In this document: positions 9,301 through 15,457 of the stretch, one piece after another
Position numbering within the stretch: the first letter of the stretch is position 1
Layout: each line of letters starts with the position of its first letter
Source: JANOSH01 sp031415695
GTDB lineage: Bacteria > Actinomycetota > Acidimicrobiia > Acidimicrobiales > Ilumatobacteraceae
NCBI GenBank assembly: GCA_031415695.1
Contig: JANOSH010000020.1
Span: 186,001-250,000, forward strand
DNA length: 64,000 bases
Reading direction: 5' to 3'
Position numbers and translations under genes: made by a program
Notes under the pieces: model-generated
Database searches by the model: none
What the model was told of the DNA's origin: nothing
Seen by the model: the letters and a program-made list of their open reading frames with translations, nothing else

Positions 9301-12300
9301 CGACCAGCTATCGCTACGACCCAATTGGTCGCATCGCGGCCATTGGTACACCTCGTCCTGCGGCGGCGGCGAACGTCGACCTCGTGACCTACGAATACCA
9401 CCCGAGCGCCACATATGGCTATGCCGTGGCCCGTCACAACGATGTGTTCAATGCTGGCAATTCGATCGACACTGCGGTGTTTGTCGATGGCAAGGGTCGC
9501 GTAACCCAAACCAAACGAGACGCGTCGCTGTTCGTCGCCGCAGGTTCGCTATCGGTCGAAGGCATCGTGGTCAGTGGCGGATTGAAGTACGACGCGTTGG
9601 GTCACCCCGTCGCCGAGTACACCCCGCGCACGGGCACCACCACAATGGCCACCTTCGACCTGGCGGCGTACACCGGTCCGGTCACTACGTCGACCTTCGA
9701 CTTGTGGGACCTTCCCGGAGATGTCGTCGAGCCGGGCGGACGTACGACGTCCAATGTCTACGACTATCAGCCCGCCGTGCCGGGTGGTCCGGTCCTGATG
9801 CAGACCATAAGCACCGCACCAAACGGCCGGGCAACGACTACCTTCACCGACATCCGCGAGGTCATCAAGGCTGTCGATGACCAACCCGACGGTGTGGCCA
9901 CCGCACTGCGAACGACGTACGAAACCGACGGTCTCGGCCAACTCACGCGAGTTGTCGACTCGGCCGGGAACAGCACCACACATGCCTATGACCAGCAGGG
10001 ACGTCGTCTATCGACCACGACACCTGACGGCGGATTGGTGACATTCGGCTACGACCCCGAAGGCAAGCAGATCAGCAAGGTCACCGCCAACCTTCAGGCG
10101 CTCAACCAGCGGATCCATTACACCTATCAGTTGGACCGCCTTACCGGTATTGACTATCCAGGAACCACGCCAGATGTCACTTACACCTACGGCACGGCGG
10201 GTGCGCCGGCCAACGGCGCGGGGCGGGTCGTAAGTCAGGAGGACGGGGCCCGGATAACCACCAACGAGTATTCGGCCGCCGGTGATCTCACCAAGCAGAA
10301 AGCCGAGATGAAGACACACCAATGGTACTCCCCGAGTGTCGACCGCTCGAAGTTGCAGTGGACGACCGAGTGGACATACGACGGTCTGAGCCGGATCGCG
10401 ACGGTGAAGTATCCCGACACGGAACAGTTGACCTACGACTACGACCTCGGCGGTCTCGTGTCGAACGTCGTCGGCTCCGAACTCGGCTTCGTTCGAGTGC
10501 AGGTAGGAGTCGATCCCCTGGGCGTTCCGATCTTCGAGAACCAGCCCCACACATGGGAGTACTCCTACTTGAAGGGCCGTCAGTACGACGAGTTCTTCCG
10601 GGTGAAGTACGACAAACTCGGCAACAACGCCGCTACGGAACGGTCCTACGACTCCGACACCCGATGGCTCACCACACAACGCACCGTGCTGCCTGGCCGC
10701 AAGGGCATCACCAGCGCGGCGTACGAGGAGATCCAAGACCTGCGCTACACGTACGACTCGGTCGGCAATCCCAAGACGTACCTCAACGACTTGCCTGCAC
10801 CGGTGTCGAGCCTGTTCGGCGGTGCTACCGCGCAGAGTTACACGTACGACAAGTACGAGCGGGTCACCGGGGGGACGGGCAGTTGGCAAATGGCAACGGG
10901 CAAGGTGCGCAACTACACCTTCTCGATCGGTTACGACGCCAATGGCAACGTGATATCGAAGAATCAGAGGGACTGGATCCGTCAGAACAACAAGGACAAC
11001 AACCAGACCGCAACCACCTACTCATTTACTCGGCCTTACACTCGTACGCAACCTCACCAGGCAACGAGTGTCGGCAATACGTCGTATAATTGGGACGCCA
11101 ATGGCAACTTCCTCGGCATCAAGGACTCGAAGAAGAATTCGTGGATCCGTCAGATTCAGTGGGACGCCACCGACCGCATGCGGGTGGTCACCGATGGCCC
11201 GCAGGTTACCGATTACGCCTACGACGATTCCGGCCAACGCGCGATTGAACGCGGGCCAGCGGGTGAGACGTTGTTCGTGAATCCGTGGGTGACCGTGCGT
11301 AACACGAACGAGATGTGGAAGCACGTTTGGGCTGGCGCCGATCGACTCGGTATTCAACGTGACGACGGAGGCAATCAAGAACTCAAGCAGTATTTCTTGC
11401 ACAAAGACCTGCAGGGCAGCACCAACATGGTGACCGATATCACGGGTGATACGTTCCAGCATCACGAGTACTTCCCGACAGGCGAGGTCTGGATCGATGA
11501 GAAGAGCACCGTGTTCCGCACGCCGTACCAGTTCGCTGGCGGCTATGTCGACGAGGTGCGAAAGATCGTGTCCATTGGTGCCCGCTTCTACGACCAGAAC
11601 CGTGAGTTATTCTACTCACCCGACCCGATCCTGACCGACGATCCCAACGCGATGGTGAGTGACCCGGCGTTCCGGGCGGCATACTCGTACGCCGGGGCGA
11701 ACCCGCTGAAGAACGTCGATCCAACGGGCCTGGCCTTTGGTTCGGTCCACGTGATCACATCGGCCGCGCAAGGCGAACGAGTTGCCGCAGTTGTGTCGGG
11801 CTATCGGGCCAACTTGGCCAACAAGCCCGCCATGCGGGCCAGTCTCGAGGGTTCGGTGCAGACACGACTTCCTCGCAGCCTGGTGCGAATGGGGTTGAAC
11901 TACGAGGTGGCCGAAAAGCGTCAGGAGCGGGCCGATCGTTTCGCTTCCAAGCCACTGGTCGAGATAAACATCAGCGATCGGACGGTGAAATTCAGCTTCG
12001 GTATCGGCAAACGGTTGAAGATCGGCGGCGACAAGTCCAGCAACGGCAATGTCGCCAACGCTGGTTCCGCCGTGCCGGGTGCAAACGGGGCCAACGCGCC
12101 GGGGGCAAATGCTGCGAACGGCAACGGCGGCCCGAATCTGGGCGCAGCGCCGAACAAACCGTTGCCGCCGATCCCGAACGCGGCACCTCAGGCGCCCAAC
12201 GCGCCTGGCCAACGACCGAACAAACCGCTGCCCGCCATACCGGCGAATCAATTGCGGCCGAACAAGCCACTGCCACCGGTCCCCCAGGGCCGTGGTGGCA

Positions 12301-12341
12301 CGGGTTCGGCCGCCGTCAATCGACCGGACAACGGCATCTAA
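3399..12341 (+). CDS. Giant secreted SpvB / FG-GAP / RHS-repeat protein (Tc-toxin or polymorphic-toxin-like)
   Basis: A 2980-residue intact protein starts at ATG 3399 behind a GCGGGAAA site. Residues 1-31 are a Sec signal peptide ending TAA. Residues ~74-125 match the SpvB start (ITYPLVVPHGRGLTPQLELA, GWTGLGWDVS). Six FG-GAP/VCBS-type calcium loops follow (D-x-N/D-x-D-G-x-x-D) at about 510, 600, 1218, 1361, 1441 and 1541, with beta-rich spacers. Then come TcdB-middle-like sequence and YD/RHS repeats from ~1950. The RHS core ends at ~2728-2775 (RFYDQNRELFYSPDPIL, AYSYAGANPLKNVDPTG). The 205-residue tip matches no nuclease or deaminase I recognise. It has an Asn/Ala/Gly-rich linker and three NKPLPxxP units. 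No immunity gene follows, unlike contact-dependent RHS toxins. Probable role: secreted or shell-encapsulated effector, or a surface polymer. Confidence 0.9.
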   Translation: MNISRRAKLCLGMTAMLLVSQIGTLGSATAASLDDGLNSTLRREPLLTPEAIGDGSIDGLQYADPTENLALVDPPAPNNGGSAQITYPLVVPHGRGLTPQLELAYDNGGANGWTGLGWDVSVGNISVDTEFGAPRFSTTQETESYLINGDMMVPNALGDTWSNRVTGSRADYTRKVETEYAQIIRHEAPGGGPANYFWEVRDKLGNIFWYGGQPDDGGPDAAVKADGLPFTPTIDRSATETDQNNNIVKWYLSAERDVGVNMMRYSYQTVQYRYSATGWLAVASCTSSSTTLCAKHTYLSKIAYTAGAAKSGHAEDPAYEIHFLRESTVTPSAAVRSDPIVDAIGGYVDLTIDRLARVEVRYGAPNHVTQTDGSVLELARTYNQIAMRYDLHYTKGPYGKSLLTSIDQIGSDLTTKETHQFEYFNEVTNANGDYDGFGPTESWNTGNDLPARQLLTDEAENGALGSSETNSGEGHAYIGFNPISPTKVGSFGGSIQLGGGVTEALAEFIDLNGDTLPDKVYRDPASNDVDRNGPIRFRLNQSGPSGSTTFGPEQTVAGLTKLSTDGDFAIEGAFEAFPIVTIAFGIGLDVTWGENYFSDVNSDGLPDFVSSGNVYFNHLNNGIPTFVQGDSSATAVPIASGTPASVSVPQLVATETQLAEKSPLVDTVRRWVAPFAGTISISAPVTLQPVGGSSVDGVRVAIQHNTSEVAASNLLTTGATAFTSAISRTVGAGDRIYFRVGSINDGANDQVTWAPTMTYTAITGVADITTVPLDQNELSQKVYSANADFTLAGRPGSKVLMPLQGTTRFQATVHKTKVTTDDLNLTLKHNGLAVAGSVINIPASFVGDQVLDVSFTVARPIISTQADVEPIYDSVEAYLSVDSAIELTAVTWNPTLTYTAAQDKDGNAVATTAPNGSPTVKMDFPPEIVQYPTSSPAGISTPWRAGAAGAYSARVTLGRSSNNAGGSGVLSIKKKSTPNNTLVFQQAFTIPAGAGSSTFALSGVSIEANADYWIDVTVASPDVSDFITSSSVVLRPNGAPDAATDVSPTSTLRVSGRQGIFPLAYRGWAVAGYNGNGAAATAVIDENAFVINTAGLSKDTPVQEPTGFNDTNFDPPTPDGSYAFIPAIVSQTIPGQPTPNTSPSWKGQRDNLSATATGARSSRLGSDSVTLSATAAGGGRGVTRIGLTAPSAALAFGIGPLGASFGVAPSFGLVDFEDMNGDGYPDIIKPGSVQYTTPRGGLEATTRNPSEVAVTNQDLTFAVTGGFSSGLVDIKGNTKGKANANQGNAASKGSDGNESGAGIGLGLEVNAEWTSPNASGPSDSALLSGGTNNPGSTYADQASQTPQDPGGSTAPIQQALADVNGDGLPDRVYTNPSGVWAKYNLGYDFADAPVKLATGGFESQESYSGGVSFGFSTPWADFGGGVALNWDVDLSRYSWRDVNGDGILDQIHKINNSDAPTVAFGTGTGILPPVQYGAMFSTTVAGTDAGQQVSMDRTTSLGGGFEFTISIGPLCLVACYLIINPGASFQNSISSTEIDLTDVDGDGYADSVKSTDDNVMSVKRNKQGRTNMLKTVRNPLGGMYSLDYQRYGNTIDHPDSVWALKQVDVNDGRPGDGVDVSRTTYTFSGLKYDRLHRESLGFSQITADERDAAANNILRKTRYEYLNDNVFVAGLEKAVTVMDPAGAYLRSNETSWALRNILTNGSAVPSNTVASLTSVASLTASYAPLLTQTRELWHLGDGTTTPAEETRITFTYDKFGNVLTQFDEGELEDQNDDVLATYTQSTCSNATEFYNGGTTPSGDYIGCNNGTTHPSPLWDANLCYTWVRLPVHIVITNGKTGAAMVTYRERDGAPAVCNNNSVTHVEESIGGGAVSLTELRYDDWGSYNRIVYPDSETGRRYAVEYTYDPDSHGNIAQVQEYELVAASAAEFLGDGFSLTTPLVGMVSSATFDPISGRVSKRLDANNNATSYRYDPIGRIAAIGTPRPAAAANVDLVTYEYHPSATYGYAVARHNDVFNAGNSIDTAVFVDGKGRVTQTKRDASLFVAAGSLSVEGIVVSGGLKYDALGHPVAEYTPRTGTTTMATFDLAAYTGPVTTSTFDLWDLPGDVVEPGGRTTSNVYDYQPAVPGGPVLMQTISTAPNGRATTTFTDIREVIKAVDDQPDGVATALRTTYETDGLGQLTRVVDSAGNSTTHAYDQQGRRLSTTTPDGGLVTFGYDPEGKQISKVTANLQALNQRIHYTYQLDRLTGIDYPGTTPDVTYTYGTAGAPANGAGRVVSQEDGARITTNEYSAAGDLTKQKAEMKTHQWYSPSVDRSKLQWTTEWTYDGLSRIATVKYPDTEQLTYDYDLGGLVSNVVGSELGFVRVQVGVDPLGVPIFENQPHTWEYSYLKGRQYDEFFRVKYDKLGNNAATERSYDSDTRWLTTQRTVLPGRKGITSAAYEEIQDLRYTYDSVGNPKTYLNDLPAPVSSLFGGATAQSYTYDKYERVTGGTGSWQMATGKVRNYTFSIGYDANGNVISKNQRDWIRQNNKDNNQTATTYSFTRPYTRTQPHQATSVGNTSYNWDANGNFLGIKDSKKNSWIRQIQWDATDRMRVVTDGPQVTDYAYDDSGQRAIERGPAGETLFVNPWVTVRNTNEMWKHVWAGADRLGIQRDDGGNQELKQYFLHKDLQGSTNMVTDITGDTFQHHEYFPTGEVWIDEKSTVFRTPYQFAGGYVDEVRKIVSIGARFYDQNRELFYSPDPILTDDPNAMVSDPAFRAAYSYAGANPLKNVDPTGLAFGSVHVITSAAQGERVAAVVSGYRANLANKPAMRASLEGSVQTRLPRSLVRMGLNYEVAEKRQERADRFASKPLVEINISDRTVKFSFGIGKRLKIGGDKSSNGNVANAGSAVPGANGANAPGANAANGNGGPNLGAAPNKPLPPIPNAAPQAPNAPGQRPNKPLPAIPANQLRPNKPLPPVPQGRGGTGSAAVNRPDNGI

Positions 12342-12353
12342 TCGAACGCGGAG

Positions 12354-12378
12354 GGGGCCTGGGCAGGGTCCAGGCCCC
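12354..12378 (+). terminator. Strong hairpin after the RHS gene
   Basis: GGGGCCTGG and CCAGGCCCC form a perfect 9-bp stem with a 7-nt loop, 13 bp after the RHS stop and before the convergent HxlR gene end. There is no U-tract. Position and stability support termination. Confidence 0.65.
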
Positions 12379-12417
12379 TGGACGCTCCCAGGCTCACCCA
12401 GACACCGGGCTACGCAT

Positions 12418-13086
12418 CTAGCATTCTGGTGTTTCCGCCGCAACGATTGAGGCGACCGGGGACGGTTGGAATGCATCGATGAACGACCGGATCGAAGCGT
12501 TGGAGCCTTGGAGTTCGATACTACTCGTGCGGTGGGCGTGGGCGATGGGTACGTGGCCCAGGTAGGTGCGGTACAACGTCGACCGGTCAGTGCGCACCGC
12601 AAGGTCGACTTCGAATCGTGGATCGGCTAGACACAGCGACGCGTCGTGATCGACCACGATCCAGTACCGCTTCGGATGGTCGGTGAAGGTCACGGAAATT
12701 GTAAACCGACGACCAGGCAGTTTGGTGGGGTCGAGGCGACGGTGCAGCCACCACAGCAACAGGTCCGGGTCGAGTTCGTCCGGTTCTGGTTCGCCAAAGG
12801 TCCACCGCGCACCCCAAGTTGCGAGGCCAAACACTACGGGTTCAAGGTCGCGTCCCGATGCGGTGAGTAAATAGCTGCCGTCGTCGTCGTGTTCGATGAC
12901 CCCGGCGCGGGTCAGTTGTTGGAGCCGTCGGCTCAGTAGGGCACGGGATAGTCCCGGATTGCCGCTGATGAGTTCGTTGAACCGCGACGTGCCGGTCAAC
13001 AGATCGCGAACGATGTGAATAGTCCAACGATCGCCGAGCAGCTCAGCCGACCGAGAGATCGGGCAGTACTGACCGTAGGTTTTCAT
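12418..13086 (-). CDS. HxlR-family transcriptional regulator with C-terminal SCP2-like domain
   Basis: This 222-residue protein starts at ATG 13086 with AAGGTGG 5 nt upstream; a GTG 15 nt earlier would place that site inside the gene. Residues 1-95 are a winged helix of the HxlR/MarR-like type (CPISRSAELLGDRWTIHIVR, GLSRALLSRRLQQL, LTASGRDLEPVVFGLATWG) with the Cys near the N-terminus that is common in this family. The C-terminal half resembles the SCP2/sterol-carrier fold often fused to these regulators and may bind a ligand. It diverges from the cupin and DinB-fold genes across a 100-bp region with an inverted repeat, so it probably controls both itself and them. Confidence 0.85.
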   Translation of the reverse strand: MKTYGQYCPISRSAELLGDRWTIHIVRDLLTGTSRFNELISGNPGLSRALLSRRLQQLTRAGVIEHDDDGSYLLTASGRDLEPVVFGLATWGARWTFGEPEPDELDPDLLLWWLHRRLDPTKLPGRRFTISVTFTDHPKRYWIVVDHDASLCLADPRFEVDLAVRTDRSTLYRTYLGHVPIAHAHRTSSIELQGSNASIRSFIDAFQPSPVASIVAAETPEC

Positions 13087-13117
13087 GCGCCACCTTCGCA
13101 CAGTTCAGTAATGGAAC

Positions 13118-13147
13118 TAGACAATCGACCATTTGAGGTCTTGTCTG
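13118..13147. promoter_or_regulatory. Inverted repeat in HxlR/cupin divergent promoter
   Basis: TAGACAA (13118) and TTGTCTG (13141) are near-perfect inverted arms separated by 16 bp, midway between the two divergent start codons. Spacing and location suit a dimeric HxlR operator; this is inference. Confidence 0.5.
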
Positions 13148-13185
13148 GACATAGCCAAGACACCCACAACCCGAAGTGAGGATCA

Positions 13186-13572
13186 ATGCGAATCTCCAAA
13201 GGTGACATCCCGACAAAGATCGACGTGCCCGGTGCCGTCGCGCGACAAGCCATCGATTTCGGCAAGGCCTCCGGCTACGGATCACTGGCCGCCGAATACT
13301 TCTCCCTCGGGGCGGGTACCGACATTGCACCGTTGCTGAAGGGCCTCGATGACGACGCATGCCACGCCCCCCACTGGGGCTTCATGATTTCGGGCGAAGT
13401 CGTCATCACGTACACCGACGGACAGGAGGAGTCTTGTTCGGGCGACGACCTTTTCTATTGGCCACCGGGGCACAGCGTGCGCGTAGTCAACGATGCCGAG
13501 GTGATTCTGTTTAGCCCGCAGGTCGAACATATCAAGGTCATGAACCACATGCTCGCGACGATGGCCAGCTGA
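13186..13572 (+). CDS. Cupin-domain protein
   Basis: A 128-residue protein. Residues ~50-115 form a cupin barrel: HWGFMISGEVVITYTDG corresponds to motif 1, and GDDLFYWPPGHSVRVV to motif 2. The metal ligands are only partly canonical. Motif 1 offers H (CHAPHWG), and motif 2 has one H in PPGHS, so metal binding is possible but not certain. It is followed after 7 nt by the DinB-fold gene, presumably in one transcript, and faces away from the HxlR regulator. The enzyme activity, if any, cannot be read from sequence; such cupins often act in small-molecule detoxification or sensing. Confidence 0.75.
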   Translation: MRISKGDIPTKIDVPGAVARQAIDFGKASGYGSLAAEYFSLGAGTDIAPLLKGLDDDACHAPHWGFMISGEVVITYTDGQEESCSGDDLFYWPPGHSVRVVNDAEVILFSPQVEHIKVMNHMLATMAS

Positions 13573-13579
13573 GTTCCCC

Positions 13580-14140
13580 ATGGAAGGCAACGAACAACTC
13601 GCAGTAATCATCCCAATGCTCAAGCATGTCGCCCACAACATCCGGCCCGACCAACTCGACGATGCCACACCGTGTGTGGCGTTCACCGTCCGAGGCGTGC
13701 TCGAACACATGACCGCTCTCGCATCGGCGTATGCACCCGCGTTCCGCGGCGTGGCGGCCACAATCGACACCGAACCATCACGATCCGCTATCACCGACCT
13801 CAGCGCGACGTTTCAGGTGGCCATGGATTCGCTCCTCGCAGCAGTCCAGAGTCCCGGTGCGCTACAACGCACAATCGACACTCCGTTCGGGCCGATGCCC
13901 GGGTCAACGTTCGCCCGCCTCGTAGCATTCGATGGCCTGATTCACGGCTGGGATCTGGCCACATCCACCGAACAAGAATGGAACCCACCCGACGACGTCG
14001 TGGCCGAAGTCGACGCGTTCGCACGTGAAGCCATCGCACCCGAAATGCGTGACGGTGACACCTTTGCTGCGGAGGTGCACGCACCCATCGACGCCGCGCC
14101 GCTACTGCACCTTGTGGCCTTCAGCGGGCGATCTGTCTGA
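13580..14140 (+). CDS. TIGR03086-type DinB / mycothiol-maleylpyruvate isomerase-fold protein
   Basis: A 186-residue helical-bundle protein. The motifs VRGVLEHMTALA and LVAFDGLIHGWDLATST provide the H...H/D metal site typical of TIGR03086 and mycothiol-dependent maleylpyruvate isomerase relatives, and PFGPMPGSTFA precedes the second. The family is largely restricted to actinobacteria that use mycothiol, which supports the taxonomic reading. It lies 7 nt after the cupin gene, probably co-transcribed under HxlR control. Its C-terminus (FSGRSV) lies in the 25-bp sequence repeated at 2454; relatives usually end in the same region. The substrate is unknown. Confidence 0.8.
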   Translation: MEGNEQLAVIIPMLKHVAHNIRPDQLDDATPCVAFTVRGVLEHMTALASAYAPAFRGVAATIDTEPSRSAITDLSATFQVAMDSLLAAVQSPGALQRTIDTPFGPMPGSTFARLVAFDGLIHGWDLATSTEQEWNPPDDVVAEVDAFAREAIAPEMRDGDTFAAEVHAPIDAAPLLHLVAFSGRSV

Positions 14141-14142
14141 CG
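14118..14142 (+). repeat. 25-bp exact repeat, copy 2
   Basis: Identical to 2454-2478. This copy carries the final six codons and TGA of the DinB-fold gene. The neighbouring bases diverge sharply on the left and within a few bases on the right. Confidence 0.8.
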
Positions 14143-14185
14143 ACGGCACTCCTGAGCCGTATGGACGGCCTTGTGATGCGGACGG

Positions 14186-15260
14186 CTACAGGAAATAACC
14201 CGAGACGTCGAGGATAAAGTGGGCGCTCCCGCCACCGCAGATGACAGTTACCTGACGGGATGCATTGACCGGCACGATGAGACCGTTGGCGACCGTGGCA
14301 CCCGACGCGGTCCAGTTGATGGCCGATGCCGAGCTGGTGCTGTTACCACCTTCGTTCATGGCAAGGTAACCGCCGCCAATTGTGCTGGTGGCCGTGAGGT
14401 TCACGAAGACGGCGGTAGCTCCGGCGCACGGTGTCGGCGGTAACGACTGCACCGGTGCCGAGATCTCGCTTGTCCGCGACGGACACCGTTCGGCTCAATG
14501 CCGCGGCGAGGATGCCAGTGGACGGCACCGGTGATCGAGAGTCGTACACACGTGCGGGTGAGATGGCGTGGAATGCTCCCGCCGCCGCTGGCCCCGTAAT
14601 TTTTTTCCACGTACCCGGCGTACCCGCCGCGACACACATCCACAGATCTCCCGCAACGTTGTCGATTTCGCCGACCAAATGGCTATCGGTCCGCTGCAGA
14701 GGCGGAGTCTTCGCGAAAGGAAAGAACAGCACGTTGTTGTTCGGCCGCAAGAACAGGTTCGCCTTGTTGGTGACACCGGACGCGAACGAGAAGTCGCCAC
14801 CGTTGGCCTGCACCGCGAAGGAACCGCTTGTCAAAACTTGGATACCTACGCCGCGTCCAACCACGTCCAAGCCGACGGTGTCGGTGCTAGGCGATGCACC
14901 GGCATCGATTCTCATCATCGCAATGGTGCCGGTGAGATTCGGGCCTCGGTTCCCGTTCACGGGCCCATTGATGGCCCCGCCATAGTTGAGTTGGGTTTGT
15001 TGGGTGCCGTTGTTTGCGTGGCCGGTAAGGAGCGCCTCATCGGTCGTCGCGGCGGCTGGTCGTGCAAACGCGACGCTGCTGGCCACGGCCCCAACCGCGG
15101 CGGCACCCATGACTTTGAACATTCCTCGTCGCGAGGAATGAGTAGAATCCGAGGATTCCGCGGGCACAACCTCACCAAGCCGTGGTTCGGCCTGCGTCAG
15201 CAGTCGCGTGAGTTCCTCGACCTTGGCCTCGAGTTGGGCGATTCGCCGTTCGCTGTCCAT
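14186..15260 (-). pseudogene. Tat-exported actinobacterial surface protein, frameshifted near its C-terminus
   Basis: The first frame (ATG 15260, GGGAGAA upstream) begins with a short coiled coil (RRIAQLEAKVEELTRLLTQ). A twin-arginine signal follows at residues ~43-72 (SRRGMFKVMGAAAVGAVA ending in ARPAAA), then a glycine/asparagine-rich exported domain and ISPARVYDSRSP. The rest of the domain is in the next frame from about 14430 down to 14186 (AGATAVFVNLTATSTIGGGY, HFILDVSGYFL). The C-terminal repeat with VYDSR and NLT is a recurring actinobacterial surface module of unknown function. One extra base between 14425 and 14440 joins the two frames. As read, the protein is 305 residues with a scrambled end; export should still work. 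A sequencing error cannot be excluded. Confidence 0.7.
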
Positions 15261-15457
15261 ATCAATTCTCCCGTCGCTGTGCGTAGCTGATTAGTACATC
15301 TTCGTTCTACCCCATCAGAAGCGGTTCGTGGTACGAGGCGGGCGCAAGCGCACTCCCCAATAGCACGCGGCCTGCAGTGGGGTTAGTGGAACCGGATGTG
15401 AATGTCGATGAACTTCGTGCCGTCCTTCGTGGCCTTGAGGGTGGCACGACGCGTGCA

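Noticed and set aside
10008..10889. Long minus-strand open frame within the RHS gene
   Set aside because: Antisense frames of this length are normal in high-GC repeat-coding DNA. It has no ribosome site, motif or compatible codon pattern.
12361..12417. Immunity gene for the RHS protein
   Set aside because: Only a terminator hairpin lies between the RHS stop and the convergent HxlR gene; no coding frame fits.
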